Below, piece by piece: positions 42,589 to 51,739 of a DNA stretch of 64,000 nt. Under the pieces are notes generated by a model that saw only the letters and a list, made by a program, of their open reading frames with translations, did not search any database and had not been told where the DNA came from. The position numbers were made by a program, and so were the translations under genes. The stretch comes from Lachnospiraceae bacterium P6B14 (lineage in GTDB: Bacteria > Bacillota > Clostridia > Lachnospirales > Lachnospiraceae), in NCBI GenBank assembly GCA_000687695.1, contig JHWZ01000004.1, positions 157,237 through 221,236 of the forward strand. Direction: 5' to 3'. Within the stretch, counting starts at the first letter, position 1. Every line of letters begins with the position of its first letter.

Positions 42589-44265
42589 TTATTTTTCTAA
42601 AGGTTCCCAGAATACATGCTCTTTAAAAGCAGGATCACCGAATGATGTCTGACCGTTAGCCGGGTTGAGTGTGTTCTCATAATCGACCCAGGCTTCGTTT
42701 TCTCTGCCGTCCACCAGCTCCATCTCGACAGGAAGAAGCTGCTTGGTACCATACGAAGTATATGTGTAGAACTGACCCGAACCATTTCCGTACAGAATGT
42801 ACCGAACGTTCTCACCGACCTTAACGGTCTCTGCCAGCTCACCGGAGCCCCCGTAAATATTCAGCGTACGAGGTTTTACTCCCTCGGTGACACCGCCGAA
42901 GGTGACCTGATCTTCGATCTCAGGATCAGTCTCGGCAGGATTGCCGGCCTCGGTCCCATACGTAAACTTCCACAGTTCATGAGGTGTGTCGCCGGTTATA
43001 TGCGGATAAAAAATACCCACTTTTACGATTCTTCCCTTGTATGGACCCTCGGTAAAGAACACCATACGAAGCTGGCTGTCGCCGTACTCCTGGCGGTATT
43101 CCCTTGCCTTGTATTTGGTGCTTCCGTTGTAGGCCTCTACGTCGGTAGCCTCCACACTATAGAGCGCACCGTCTTCCTCGATGCCGAGAACCTTTGTGCC
43201 GTCATCACATGTTGTCTCAGTCAGGAAGTCGGGAGCATACGCGCCACCGAAGTATTCGTTTTTCATAGCCTCCCAGTCCTCTTCACGGTAGGTCTTTCCC
43301 GTCTTTTTATCTACCTGATTTGGACCGAATACAAACCGCTCGATGCCTCCTTCGGCTGAGTACTCATGCCACCCGGTTTGATCATAGGCATAACTGTAGG
43401 CGATAAACCGATCCTTTTCGGGCGTATCTTTCGATCCCTTTGACATGATCAGCGTCTCCTGCCCGACTTCATCGGAAACCCACCGATAGTAGATTCCCTT
43501 GCCGTAGAACACCTCGTCTACTCCCGCGTAGGAATAGTCGATATCGGGGATCTTTGTAAATACAAACTTTGCAAGCTTGTTCACGGTTTTATTATAGGAA
43601 TTAAAGGCCTTCTTTGTGATCTTTTTGGATCCCTTTTTATAGGTCTTTCCGGATTTCGTATAGGTCGAAACCGTCTTCAGCTTACCGCTGTCATTCAGCT
43701 TATATGCCGTTATCGTTTTTTTCTTTCCCGTAGTTGTCACGATCACAATCTGTTTCTTTTTCGCATTCGTACGAATATCCGTGACATCGGAAAAGGCAGC
43801 CACACGCTTTGTCAGTGAGGAATAATCATCATACCGGTGAATCTGAATGATGTATTTCGCGCCTTCCTTCCACCGTATAAACATCTCCGTGTTTTCATCC
43901 CTGTTGATATCATAGAGCTGATACTTCGCCGGTCTGTCATCCGCATTTGCCTGGAGCGTCTGTGCTTCGTACGTCAACTGATCCGATGCATAACGACTTC
44001 TCTCCGAATGCACGATATCCATCTCGCCATCCCTCTCCGGATCATAGTTCTTGATGAGGTTTGCACGAACGAGGTTTTTCAGCTCCTCAGCATTTTCAAC
44101 CGATGCCGACGCGCCGGATGCCGCCTTCGCTTCTGCTTTTATAGCAGCGACAGACGTCACCGCACCGTTCACCGGTGTTATCACCGAAGGAACGGCCAGT
44201 ACCACTGCCATCGTCATGGCGATCAGGCGTGCTCTTTGTCTGTTTACATGCTTAACATTTTTCAT
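42589..44265 (-). CDS. secreted protein of unknown function
   Basis: A 558-residue protein with a signal peptide (RARLIAMTMAVVLAVPSVITPVNG). Residues ~55-150 form a region with AEELKNLVRANLIKNYDPERDG and YQLYDINRDENTEMFIRW, reminiscent of VCBS-like calcium motifs (DINRDEN) seen in secreted clostridial proteins. A Lys/Thr-rich middle (KTVSTYTKSGKTYKKGSKKI) and a Tyr/Trp-rich C-terminal part follow. I cannot name a family. The start at 44265 follows GGGAGGAAGG. It lies 16 bases after the 1,044-residue secreted protein and is probably coexpressed. Confidence 0.78.
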   Translation of the reverse strand: MKNVKHVNRQRARLIAMTMAVVLAVPSVITPVNGAVTSVAAIKAEAKAASGASASVENAEELKNLVRANLIKNYDPERDGEMDIVHSERSRYASDQLTYEAQTLQANADDRPAKYQLYDINRDENTEMFIRWKEGAKYIIQIHRYDDYSSLTKRVAAFSDVTDIRTNAKKKQIVIVTTTGKKKTITAYKLNDSGKLKTVSTYTKSGKTYKKGSKKITKKAFNSYNKTVNKLAKFVFTKIPDIDYSYAGVDEVFYGKGIYYRWVSDEVGQETLIMSKGSKDTPEKDRFIAYSYAYDQTGWHEYSAEGGIERFVFGPNQVDKKTGKTYREEDWEAMKNEYFGGAYAPDFLTETTCDDGTKVLGIEEDGALYSVEATDVEAYNGSTKYKAREYRQEYGDSQLRMVFFTEGPYKGRIVKVGIFYPHITGDTPHELWKFTYGTEAGNPAETDPEIEDQVTFGGVTEGVKPRTLNIYGGSGELAETVKVGENVRYILYGNGSGQFYTYTSYGTKQLLPVEMELVDGRENEAWVDYENTLNPANGQTSFGDPAFKEHVFWEPLEK

Positions 44266-44281
44266 ATCCTTCCTCCCTCTA

Positions 44282-47200
44282 TCAACCCTGACCATAAGTG
44301 AATGTCTGTCTCAGATAGCCTGTCCAGCCGGCACTGTTTACCAGATAGACACGGAATATGTAATCACCTGCCCAGCAACGGAATCCGTTATTCTTATATC
44401 CGTCCCATGTCCAGGTAAACCTTCCGCTATCGAGGGTTGTCTTTCCCCGATAGGTATATACGATCTCCTCTGTATTGACATACATAACATCAATGACTAC
44501 CTGTGCGTTTTTACCTGTGTAGTAGAATGAACCTGTCACGGTATCTCCGTCCTTTGCAGCTCCGAATCTTACCGAAAGACCACTTGCCGTCGGCTTCTTG
44601 ACTACGACCGGTTTCTTCTTTATGGTGAAGGTCTTCGTGACGCTTCGACTTCCGCCACTATTCTTCGTCTTGATCACAACACTGTAGTTGCCGGGTTTGT
44701 ATCCTCCGTAGGAAAAACTCGCTTTGACACAACCTGCCGAATATGTTTGATTGAGAACGGTCTGCTTTGTTGACTTACCGGACTTGACGAGGATCGTCAC
44801 ATCCGCACACTCGGAGATGGAACAGGATACATTTCCCACGCCGTTACTGAGGCTCAGTGACGCATTTTTTATCGAAGCCTTCGGGAGTTTCCTGACGTGG
44901 AAGGATGCGGAAGAACTCTTCTTCTGACCATCCAGCGTCTCAGCGGTGACAGAAATCTTGTACTTTCCTGCCTTCAGCCTACAGCCGCTCAAATTGATGC
45001 TGACAGCCCACTGTCCCTTTTTCAGGATTGCGGATTTGGTCTGGAGCTCTGCTCCTTTGGAATCCTTAGCCTTTATCGTCACGCTTACACCCAGATTTGA
45101 CTTGACTACTGCATAAGCAGTCGGTTTTTCAATATATATGACATTACCGCCGGAAAGTCCTGATACACTGGTCGAAATCGCCAGCTTTCTGGTTGGTTTT
45201 ACGACCTTTATGGTGATTGTTTTTTCTTCCGACTTAACAGTCTTGTCATCGGCATCGCCTGATTCATCATAGACCGTGTACTGATTCACCGTATGAACCT
45301 TTGCAGTATACTCTCCGGTTTCTACATAATTATTATTGCTGTCAGTCAGATTCCAGCCGACCTCACCACTTGCGGTCCCGTCGGAGTTCAGTCCGCAGAA
45401 ATCACTGACGGACTTGATTTTCTTGCTTCCCTTGTAGATATCCGCAACGATCTTGCCGCCCAGTTTTTCATTGACCTTGAAATAAGCACGCTCATTGTAG
45501 GAAAGCTCGACCTTAGAGGAAGATGTGGAAAGCTTCGTCAGCTTAGCCGTCTTGTTCACGCTGAACTTGAAACTCTCGTCAAACTCCATGATTGCGTTGT
45601 TCTGCATGTCCTGAATATAGTCCGTCCCATTGTTTGTGAACTGAACCGTCACCACGCCGGCATATGAGATATCATTTCTGTTAGTCTCATAGATTTTCTT
45701 TTTAATCTCTTTGGAACTCAGGGTGATGGTATGAGGCTTGTATAGACCGGTGATCGTCTTGGTATACAATTTACGGGTTTCCTTGGAGCCCGCCGGCGTA
45801 TACTTCACCGTCATAGCTACCTTGTAATCATCCTTTAGGTATGGATTATTATCCTCTCTCAGCTCATCTTCCGGGTTTCCGTTTATGTCGTAGTTACTAT
45901 CCAGCTCATCCAGGTATTTTCTATAATTAAGCGGGCAGGCAAACTCGAAACTGTATTTCTCGTCCTTATCCAAGTCGAAATTGCGAATCTTTGCATCGCA
46001 GACGAGAGGGGTCTTCCCGTCATCATTCATCTGGGTAGCATCCCGCTGGACCGTATACTGTTCCGGTGCCACATAGAAGAGTGCACCGGACGCTTCGCCA
46101 CCTGTCGTCGTATTGGTAATATCAATCATGTACACTCCAAGGTCAAGGTTTATCTTGGTTTTGTCCAATTCCAGGCACAGCTCCTTGCCTTCCTCGATCG
46201 GAAGGTCATCGGTTTCGGTTGAAAACTCGGCGACTGCTCCTCCTGACAACGAATAGCCACCGGCTTTATTGCTACACCTGTAGATTGTCAATATATAATC
46301 ACAGGTTTTATCACTGATGGAGTAGAATATCTTCATCTTTTTAGCCTGCGATGGAGTATACACGGAATACTGCGTTCTGACTTTAGTCTCGTAGTCAATT
46401 ACTTTTCCGGTTTCGTCCTTCATAGCCTTTACCGTGAGCTTTTGACTTTCCAGCGAGCAGCCGTTGCCACCCTCCCATTCGCTCTGCTGACTGATAACCA
46501 GGAAATAGAATCCCTTTTCCTGAAAGCGGACTTTCATGGACAACGTATTCTCACCGAGTTTCAGCTGACTGAGCGGTATCTTGACACTTCCGTCAAGTAA
46601 TGCTGACTCATCTTCGTCATCATAGTCGTAATCATCGTCATCATCGTCGAGGCCGCTGACCGATGCAACGCTATATTTTGCGCCACCAATATAAAACAAA
46701 ATCGAATCAGTACTCGAATAGTATAGCGATTCAGGGTTGGGCAGATGAGCCACATTGAACTTGATATTAAGAGTCTGCTCAGCGCGTGTTGTGAAGGTGG
46801 TTTTATCCAGCGTCAATCCGGAAACCTGCTCTCTGATATTCCACTGGTCTACGTATTTTGCGCGCTCCCTTTCAGCCTCCTCGGCATCTCTTTGTTCCTG
46901 AATCTCCCTGTCAACAGTTTCCTGAGACTTGGTATTGAAGCCTATGATCCAGTTATCATAGTATACCGGATATTCTTCAGAATGAACGGTCAGAAACATC
47001 TCTTCATCCCCCGGAAATGAAATCGGGATCTCAACACGATTGCTCCCCGGCTGTAAGGCTTCGAATGGAACCTTTTCGGATGCTAAAACATAACTATCAT
47101 CCTTTAAGCTCAGATCAAACACAAGACTGTCATCTATATACATACTACCCGATCCCGGAAGTGACCGAACATTAAAGGTTACGACCACACGATCATCCGT

Positions 47201-47416
47201 TCCGGCGATGTATGTATCCTTGTCAAGCTTTATGTTGGTGATCGTCTTTTCAGTCGGAGCCCAATTGTCGTCTCCACCGTAATCCCAGCCTGCTTTCTTC
47301 AGCTCACCGGCCGCCAACGCGGTGGCGCAGTCTCCGAGAACCGACTGTCCCATCAGCAAAAGTGCCATAAACAAAGCACATACTGATGATAATACTCTTC
47401 TCCTTCTTCCGTTCAT
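44282..47416 (-). CDS. large secreted multi-domain protein with FlgD-like Ig C-terminus
   Basis: A 1,044-residue protein with a signal peptide (VLSSVCALFMALLLMGQSVLG). The chain is beta-rich throughout and looks like a string of Ig-like or pre-peptidase-like domains, for example LDKDTYIAGTDDRVVVTFNV near 65 and its parallel LDKTTFTTRAEQTLNIKFNV near 200. An Asp-rich loop (DDDDDYDYDDEDES, about 255-270) may bind calcium. The C-terminus (TWTWDGYKNNGFRCWAGDYIFRVYLV) resembles the FlgD Ig-like domain. No catalytic motif was seen. A structural or adhesive role is a guess. A palindrome shared with two other intergenic regions lies ~90 bases before the start. Confidence 0.8.
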   Translation of the reverse strand: MNGRRRRVLSSVCALFMALLLMGQSVLGDCATALAAGELKKAGWDYGGDDNWAPTEKTITNIKLDKDTYIAGTDDRVVVTFNVRSLPGSGSMYIDDSLVFDLSLKDDSYVLASEKVPFEALQPGSNRVEIPISFPGDEEMFLTVHSEEYPVYYDNWIIGFNTKSQETVDREIQEQRDAEEAERERAKYVDQWNIREQVSGLTLDKTTFTTRAEQTLNIKFNVAHLPNPESLYYSSTDSILFYIGGAKYSVASVSGLDDDDDDYDYDDEDESALLDGSVKIPLSQLKLGENTLSMKVRFQEKGFYFLVISQQSEWEGGNGCSLESQKLTVKAMKDETGKVIDYETKVRTQYSVYTPSQAKKMKIFYSISDKTCDYILTIYRCSNKAGGYSLSGGAVAEFSTETDDLPIEEGKELCLELDKTKINLDLGVYMIDITNTTTGGEASGALFYVAPEQYTVQRDATQMNDDGKTPLVCDAKIRNFDLDKDEKYSFEFACPLNYRKYLDELDSNYDINGNPEDELREDNNPYLKDDYKVAMTVKYTPAGSKETRKLYTKTITGLYKPHTITLSSKEIKKKIYETNRNDISYAGVVTVQFTNNGTDYIQDMQNNAIMEFDESFKFSVNKTAKLTKLSTSSSKVELSYNERAYFKVNEKLGGKIVADIYKGSKKIKSVSDFCGLNSDGTASGEVGWNLTDSNNNYVETGEYTAKVHTVNQYTVYDESGDADDKTVKSEEKTITIKVVKPTRKLAISTSVSGLSGGNVIYIEKPTAYAVVKSNLGVSVTIKAKDSKGAELQTKSAILKKGQWAVSINLSGCRLKAGKYKISVTAETLDGQKKSSSASFHVRKLPKASIKNASLSLSNGVGNVSCSISECADVTILVKSGKSTKQTVLNQTYSAGCVKASFSYGGYKPGNYSVVIKTKNSGGSRSVTKTFTIKKKPVVVKKPTASGLSVRFGAAKDGDTVTGSFYYTGKNAQVVIDVMYVNTEEIVYTYRGKTTLDSGRFTWTWDGYKNNGFRCWAGDYIFRVYLVNSAGWTGYLRQTFTYGQG

Positions 47417-47503
47417 GTTTTCCCTCCTTATCCATGTACACGGCTGCTCGCTATAGCTAGCCCAATATAGTATTTATGATAACACTTCGATACAAAAAGA
47501 ATA

Positions 47504-47518
47504 CTAACTAAAAGTTAG
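47504..47518. promoter_or_regulatory. CTAAC-N5-GTTAG palindrome, copy 3
   Basis: A perfect inverted repeat, extendable to ACTAAC-TAAAA-GTTAGT (47503-47519). It lies about 45 bases upstream of a possible TATATT -10 element (47469-47464) that has no good -35 sequence, which fits an activator-dependent promoter for the large secreted protein. Confidence 0.45.
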
Positions 47519-47537
47519 TTTTTGATCTGTCAGGTAA

Positions 47538-47577
47538 TACAAAAGCTCGAATGTACATCATTGATATACACTCGAGC
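47538..47577 (-). terminator. terminator of the FakA/YloV gene
   Basis: GCTCGAGTGTA and TACATTCGAGC form an 11-bp stem with one G-U pair and an 11-base loop, followed leftward by TTTTGTATT. Confidence 0.8.
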
Positions 47578-47594
47578 CGCTTTTTCTCTAATTA

Positions 47595-49346
47595 TTATTC
47601 AACTGAAATGAAGTAATAGTAGATCGGCTGACCGCCCGACTGTATCTCGAAGTCGACATCATCGCGTTCTGCACCGATCTTCGAAGCTATAGCCTCGGCG
47701 TCCTCCTCCTTGGCTTCCTCGCCGTAGTAGATCGTTACCAATTCAGAGTCCTCAGTCAGCATCGAATTGATCAGATCGACCGTTGTATCAACAACATCAG
47801 AACCGACACTTACGATCTTCTTTCCGCTGATACCCATGATGTCACCGGTCTTTATCTCCTTGCCGTCAACGACCGTATCGCGGACAGCGTAGGTAACTTC
47901 ACCTTCCTGTATCTCTCCGAGAGCCTCGTTCATGGATTCCTCGTTATCCTCAACAGATACTCCGTCTATGAATCCGAGCATAGCCGCGATGCCCTGCGGT
48001 ATATTTTTCGACTGGATCACAACGACATCCTGATCCTTTGACATATCCTTTGCCTGATTTGCGGCGAGCAGGATATTTCCGTTGTTCGGAAGGATGAAGA
48101 TATGATCCGCATCAAGTCTGTTTATGGCGGTGAGGATATCCTCCGTACTCGGATTCATCGTCTGTCCACCCTCGATGATGATATCCACTCCCAGATCACG
48201 GAATATCTCACTGATACCGTCACCGGCGGAAACACTGATAAACGCGTTCTCCTTGTGCGGGAATCTCTCCGGCTCGGCAGCTTTTTCTTTTTCTGATGCC
48301 TTTTTGGCATCTGCTTTGGCCATCTCTGCAGCCACCTGTTCAGCATTGTGGATCACGCGCTCATGATGCTCCTGGCGCATGTTGTCAATCTTCATACGTG
48401 TCAGCTGGCCGTATGTGAGCGCACGCTGTATAGCGAGTCCGGGGTCGTTCGTATGAACATGAACCTTCACGACCTCGTCATCCGATACGCATACGATCGA
48501 ATCACCGATCGAGCTCAAAAATGCCTTGAAGTCGTCCTCCATATCTTCGGTGAACTCTTTTTCAAGCATAATGATAAACTCGGTACAATAACCGAACTTG
48601 ATATCCGCAGCTGCAACGAAATCCGCATCCGCACCCATTCTCCTTGACGGAAGGTCTCCCGTCATCTCGCCGGCTCCGGCCTGCTTGTTGGTTACGGATT
48701 TGTCGCTGATATCAGTATCAACCTCACGTCCCAGAAGCACATCGTTACAACCCTGAAGGAAGAACAAAAGCCCCTGACCACCGGAGTCAACCACTCCTGC
48801 ATCCTTCAGTACCGGAAGCATTTCAGGTGTCTGCTCGAGCACATCCTCCATATGTATAAGGACTGCATTCACCATCTCTACGAGATTGTCTGTAGTCTCA
48901 GCCATCTCAAAAGCCTTCTCCGCGCCGCCTCTGGCTACGGTGAGGATCGTTCCCTCTTTTGGCTTCATGACAGCCTTATATGCCTGTCCCACTCCGCGCT
49001 CAAACGCAGCGGAAAGAGTAGGTACATCTACCTCATCGAAATCCTGTATTCCCTTTGTAAAACCTCTCAGAAGCTGTGAAAGGATGACACCCGAGTTTCC
49101 TCTGGCGCCCTTAAGCGAGCCACCTGAGATAGCCTTACACAGGGTTTTCATGTCCGCATCCTCGGGTAACGCTGCTACCTCCCTTGCAGCAGACATGATT
49201 GTCATAGTCATATTTGTTCCGGTGTCACCGTCAGGTACCGGAAAAACATTTAATTCATTGACTATATCCTTATGGGCATCCAGTGCGTTCGCACCCGCAA
49301 GAAAACATCGGCGAATAGTGGACGCATCTATAGTCTGGATCAGCAT
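47595..49346 (-). CDS. fakA: DAK2/DegV-linked kinase, FakA (YloV) family
   Basis: A 583-residue protein. Residues 1-~200 are a DhaL/DAK2 kinase domain: NELNVFPVPDGDTGTNMTMT with the Mg-binding Asp residues, SGGSLKGARGNSGVILSQLLRG and DAGVVDSGGQGLLFF. A middle and a C-terminal domain (GYCTEFIIMLE, and FILPNNGNILLAANQA) match the YloV/FakA architecture. FakA phosphorylates fatty acids bound to FakB proteins. No FakB (DegV) gene is in the window. The Asp23 partner gene is 23 bases upstream, the usual pair. Confidence 0.92.
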   Translation of the reverse strand: MLIQTIDASTIRRCFLAGANALDAHKDIVNELNVFPVPDGDTGTNMTMTIMSAAREVAALPEDADMKTLCKAISGGSLKGARGNSGVILSQLLRGFTKGIQDFDEVDVPTLSAAFERGVGQAYKAVMKPKEGTILTVARGGAEKAFEMAETTDNLVEMVNAVLIHMEDVLEQTPEMLPVLKDAGVVDSGGQGLLFFLQGCNDVLLGREVDTDISDKSVTNKQAGAGEMTGDLPSRRMGADADFVAAADIKFGYCTEFIIMLEKEFTEDMEDDFKAFLSSIGDSIVCVSDDEVVKVHVHTNDPGLAIQRALTYGQLTRMKIDNMRQEHHERVIHNAEQVAAEMAKADAKKASEKEKAAEPERFPHKENAFISVSAGDGISEIFRDLGVDIIIEGGQTMNPSTEDILTAINRLDADHIFILPNNGNILLAANQAKDMSKDQDVVVIQSKNIPQGIAAMLGFIDGVSVEDNEESMNEALGEIQEGEVTYAVRDTVVDGKEIKTGDIMGISGKKIVSVGSDVVDTTVDLINSMLTEDSELVTIYYGEEAKEEDAEAIASKIGAERDDVDFEIQSGGQPIYYYFISVE

Positions 49347-49369
49347 TATCTTTCCTCCTTTGGTCGTTG

Positions 49370-49729
49370 TCAGTCAACCACACGCACGCCTTCTACACAA
49401 ACTATGATCTTGCCGACCTCCATGCCGGTGAACTCTTCAAGATTGTAGCGTACTGTATCAACAAGGTTTTCTGCAACAGCCAGGATGCTCACGCCAAAGG
49501 CTACGATGATGTGAAGCTCGATGCGGAGCTTTCCTGCCTCATCCATCGAGATATTCACGCCATGACGCAGACTGTCACGCTTCAAAAGCTTGACAATGCC
49601 ATCCTTCATGTTTACCGAGGCCATACCTACCACGCCGAAGCATCCGACAGCTGCCGAACCGGCGTACTTACCAAGCACATCCTCGTCAATAACGATCGAA
49701 CCAAGTTTAGTAACCATCTGTCCCTTCAT
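49370..49729 (-). CDS. Asp23/Gls24 family protein (YloU)
   Basis: A 119-residue Asp23/Gls24 protein: GSIVIDEDVLGKYAGSAAVGCFGVVGM, then a beta-strand IELHIIVAFGVSILAVAENL and the C-terminal GKIIVCVEGVRVV. The family is linked with envelope stress and is often encoded before the FakA/YloV kinase, as here. The start at 49729 has GGAGG 8 bases upstream; an ATG five codons earlier overlaps that site. Confidence 0.92.
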   Translation of the reverse strand: MKGQMVTKLGSIVIDEDVLGKYAGSAAVGCFGVVGMASVNMKDGIVKLLKRDSLRHGVNISMDEAGKLRIELHIIVAFGVSILAVAENLVDTVRYNLEEFTGMEVGKIIVCVEGVRVVD

Positions 49730-49783
49730 ATATCGATCCTCCATTTCATACCTCGTCTGAGGTTAAGTCTCACAGATATAATC

Positions 49784-49812
49784 ATTCTACTACACTCCGC
49801 TCGAAAAATCAA
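49784..49812 (-). promoter_or_regulatory. promoter of the Asp23-FakA operon
   Basis: On the minus strand TTGATT (49812-49807) and TAGAAT (49789-49784) have a 17-base spacer, just after the bL28 terminator. Confidence 0.7.
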
Positions 49813-49820
49813 GCAGATAC

Positions 49821-49853
49821 AAAAAAATAAGTGGCAACAATGTTGCCACTTAT
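49821..49853 (-). terminator. terminator of rpmB
   Basis: ATAAGTGGCAAC and GTTGCCACTTAT form a perfect 12-bp stem with a 3-base loop, followed leftward by TTTTTTTG. Confidence 0.92.
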
Positions 49854-49869
49854 GAATATACTATGCGGA

Positions 49870-50055
49870 TTATGCTCTTTCAACCTTGCCCGCACGGAGG
49901 CACGATGTACATACATACATTTTCTTTGAACCACCGTTTGTCTTCACACGAACAGACTTAAGATTTGACTTCCAAATCTTGTTGCTACGTCTGTGTGAGT
50001 GGCTGACTGCGTTTCCGAAATGAACGCTCTTTCCACAGATCGCACACTTAGCCAT
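49870..50055 (-). CDS. rpmB: ribosomal protein bL28, zinc-binding form
   Basis: A 61-residue bL28 with KCAICGKSVHFGNAVSHSHRRS, the basic rRNA-binding core and YVCTSCLRAGKVERA. Two CxxC pairs (CAIC and CTSC) show the zinc-binding form of the protein. It is monocistronic, with its own promoter and terminator, and lies upstream of the Asp23-FakA operon as in many Firmicutes. Confidence 0.97.
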   Translation of the reverse strand: MAKCAICGKSVHFGNAVSHSHRRSNKIWKSNLKSVRVKTNGGSKKMYVCTSCLRAGKVERA

Positions 50056-50096
50056 GACTGCACCTCCTTACAGCTTTCTTTACATAGAACGGTACA

Positions 50097-50125
50097 ATTC
50101 TACCAAACAATCACATAAAATGCAA
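50097..50125 (-). promoter_or_regulatory. promoter of rpmB
   Basis: On the minus strand TTGCAT (50125-50120) and TAGAAT (50102-50097) are 17 bases apart, about 42 bases before the start codon. Confidence 0.75.
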
Positions 50126-50154
50126 GCATTTTTTTAAAAAAAAGCCAATTTTTT

Positions 50155-50197
50155 TGAAAAATACAAGGATCCCCCATGGCCAAAACACGGAGGATCC
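50155..50197 (-). terminator. terminator of the gerW-containing operon
   Basis: GGATCCTCC and GGGGGATCC pair over 9 bp around a 13-base loop, followed leftward by TTGTATTTTT. It ends the long operon that starts near 63.2 kb. Confidence 0.75.
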
Positions 50198-50220
50198 CAT
50201 AAAATCGTTATCTTCCTGAC

Positions 50221-50667
50221 TTACGCGTCGTGTACCACTACATCTCCGTCAGAGAGCTCCTCGAACGGATCTCCGCTCTTTTTGTTCTTTTTCTTATCTT
50301 TTTTCTTGTCCTTCTTGTCGTCTTCGTTTCCACCGGAGAACTTATCAACGAAATCCGGAACCATATCAAGGATCTTGGTCATGCCGCTCTGGTTCTTGAC
50401 ATTGACAAGCTTTGAGCTGCCGTCTTTGATGATGAGGATCGCGCTCGGCTGGATCTTTCCTCCGAGACCACCACCTCCGTTGTTCTTTTTATCACTGTCA
50501 TTCGCAAAGGCACCTGCAGCGACACCGAAGCTCACATCAACGAGCGGAAGCACGATCGTTCCGTCGTCAAACTTCACTGCGTCACCGATAACGGTCTTGG
50601 ATGAGATAAACGCATCCATGCCCTTAAAAAGCGACTCCATTGTTTCTCCAAACTTGTTCTCTGCCAT
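50221..50667 (-). CDS. gerW: GerW-family sporulation protein (YtfJ)
   Basis: A 148-residue protein matching GerW/YtfJ: the MESLFKGMDAFISSKTVIGDA start, IVLPLVDVSFGVAAGAF, a Gly-rich GGGGLGGKIQPSAILII, and a Lys/Asp-rich tail (KKDKKKDKKKNKKS). In Bacillus YtfJ (GerW) is a spore protein needed for normal germination. Presence here points to a sporulation lineage, though many Lachnospiraceae that are not seen to sporulate keep the gene. It is the last gene of its operon, 22 bases after the DUF2953 gene. Confidence 0.9.
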   Translation of the reverse strand: MAENKFGETMESLFKGMDAFISSKTVIGDAVKFDDGTIVLPLVDVSFGVAAGAFANDSDKKNNGGGGLGGKIQPSAILIIKDGSSKLVNVKNQSGMTKILDMVPDFVDKFSGGNEDDKKDKKKDKKKNKKSGDPFEELSDGDVVVHDA

Positions 50668-50689
50668 TGGTCAGTCCTCCTATAAACGT

Positions 50690-51739
50690 TTAGCTTTGTA
50701 ATGCTCTTTCTTTTTTTCTGAAATCCTTCTTCATACGGCGATATCTGCGCCACAGATGATGGACATCCTTATCAAACCAGATTCTGAGTGCCATTCGCAA
50801 AAAGTACACGACTCTCACTCTACCCTTAACCGTCGCATTTCCGACGAGGCATTTTTCTTCGAAGTTCGGTGTGATCGAAACATCCTTCTGATATGCAAGC
50901 TTGCACAGACTCACTCCTCCGAGTATCAGTCCCGTGCTTGACGGATCACCCGTGCCGAACTCCACGGTTCCTTTGATCTTTTTCGGTCCTACATATTTTA
51001 TCATACGGACCACCTCTTTTACAAGCCTTTTTATGGTTTTTCGAGGCGCCCGGTCTCTCACGATATCTATTATACTAGATAATTTATAAAAAATAAAGCC
51101 AATTTTTCTAAAACTGTCGCGAATCTTCTTTTTTATTCCGCGGATCTTATCTCCGATCGCGGATATCAGGCGTTCTATCGGCCCTTTTTTCTCGTCCTTC
51201 TCCCCTCTCGCAGTCTCCCCGGCAGGCTCTCCTGCAGGCTCTTCCATGGAAGACCAGCCATCCAACGGCTTTTCGCCATCTACCGTCCATTCCTTCGCAG
51301 TTTCGGGGTTCTCCGCACCCATGGCAGCTCGGGCTTCCACCTCTTTTTCCGGATCCTCCGGCTGCACTACCGTCTCTGCTTCCTTCACATCCGTAGCCTC
51401 AGGCTCCGAAAAAATATCCTCATCCTCATATTCGAATATGTCATCATCTTCCGATGATTCTGTAGCCCCGCCTATCTTTTTCACGGGGATACCGAGGATC
51501 CTCACCACTGTAATATCAGAATTCACCTTTTTCTTAACACTGATGGCATGAAGTATCCATGTGACTCCGAATCCGTATGCCACCTTGGATCCCTCGATCT
51601 CACCGGTGCTGATACTCGCCGAGTACCTGAACGGTACGAACAATACCAAAAGAAGGATAAGCAAAGCCAGCGCCAGGATGCCCAAAAGGGTCCATCCGAG
51701 CACTATCCCTATCCATTTCAGTATCGTCAGTACTATCAT
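50690..51739 (-). CDS. DUF2953 membrane-linked protein (YtfI-like)
   Basis: A 349-residue protein with an N-terminal membrane helix (about 5-33, LGWTLLGILALALLILLLVLF) followed by YSASISTGEIEGSKVAYGFGVTWIL. A long acidic linker spans about 80-165. The C-terminal part has the DUF2953 core (GTVEFGTGDPSSTGLILGG and LVGNATVKGRVRVVYFLRMALRI). In Bacillus, ytfI (DUF2953) and ytfJ are neighbours, and that pairing is kept here. Function unknown. Its start overlaps the upstream gene by four bases. Confidence 0.85.
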   Translation of the reverse strand: MIVLTILKWIGIVLGWTLLGILALALLILLLVLFVPFRYSASISTGEIEGSKVAYGFGVTWILHAISVKKKVNSDITVVRILGIPVKKIGGATESSEDDDIFEYEDEDIFSEPEATDVKEAETVVQPEDPEKEVEARAAMGAENPETAKEWTVDGEKPLDGWSSMEEPAGEPAGETARGEKDEKKGPIERLISAIGDKIRGIKKKIRDSFRKIGFIFYKLSSIIDIVRDRAPRKTIKRLVKEVVRMIKYVGPKKIKGTVEFGTGDPSSTGLILGGVSLCKLAYQKDVSITPNFEEKCLVGNATVKGRVRVVYFLRMALRIWFDKDVHHLWRRYRRMKKDFRKKERALQS

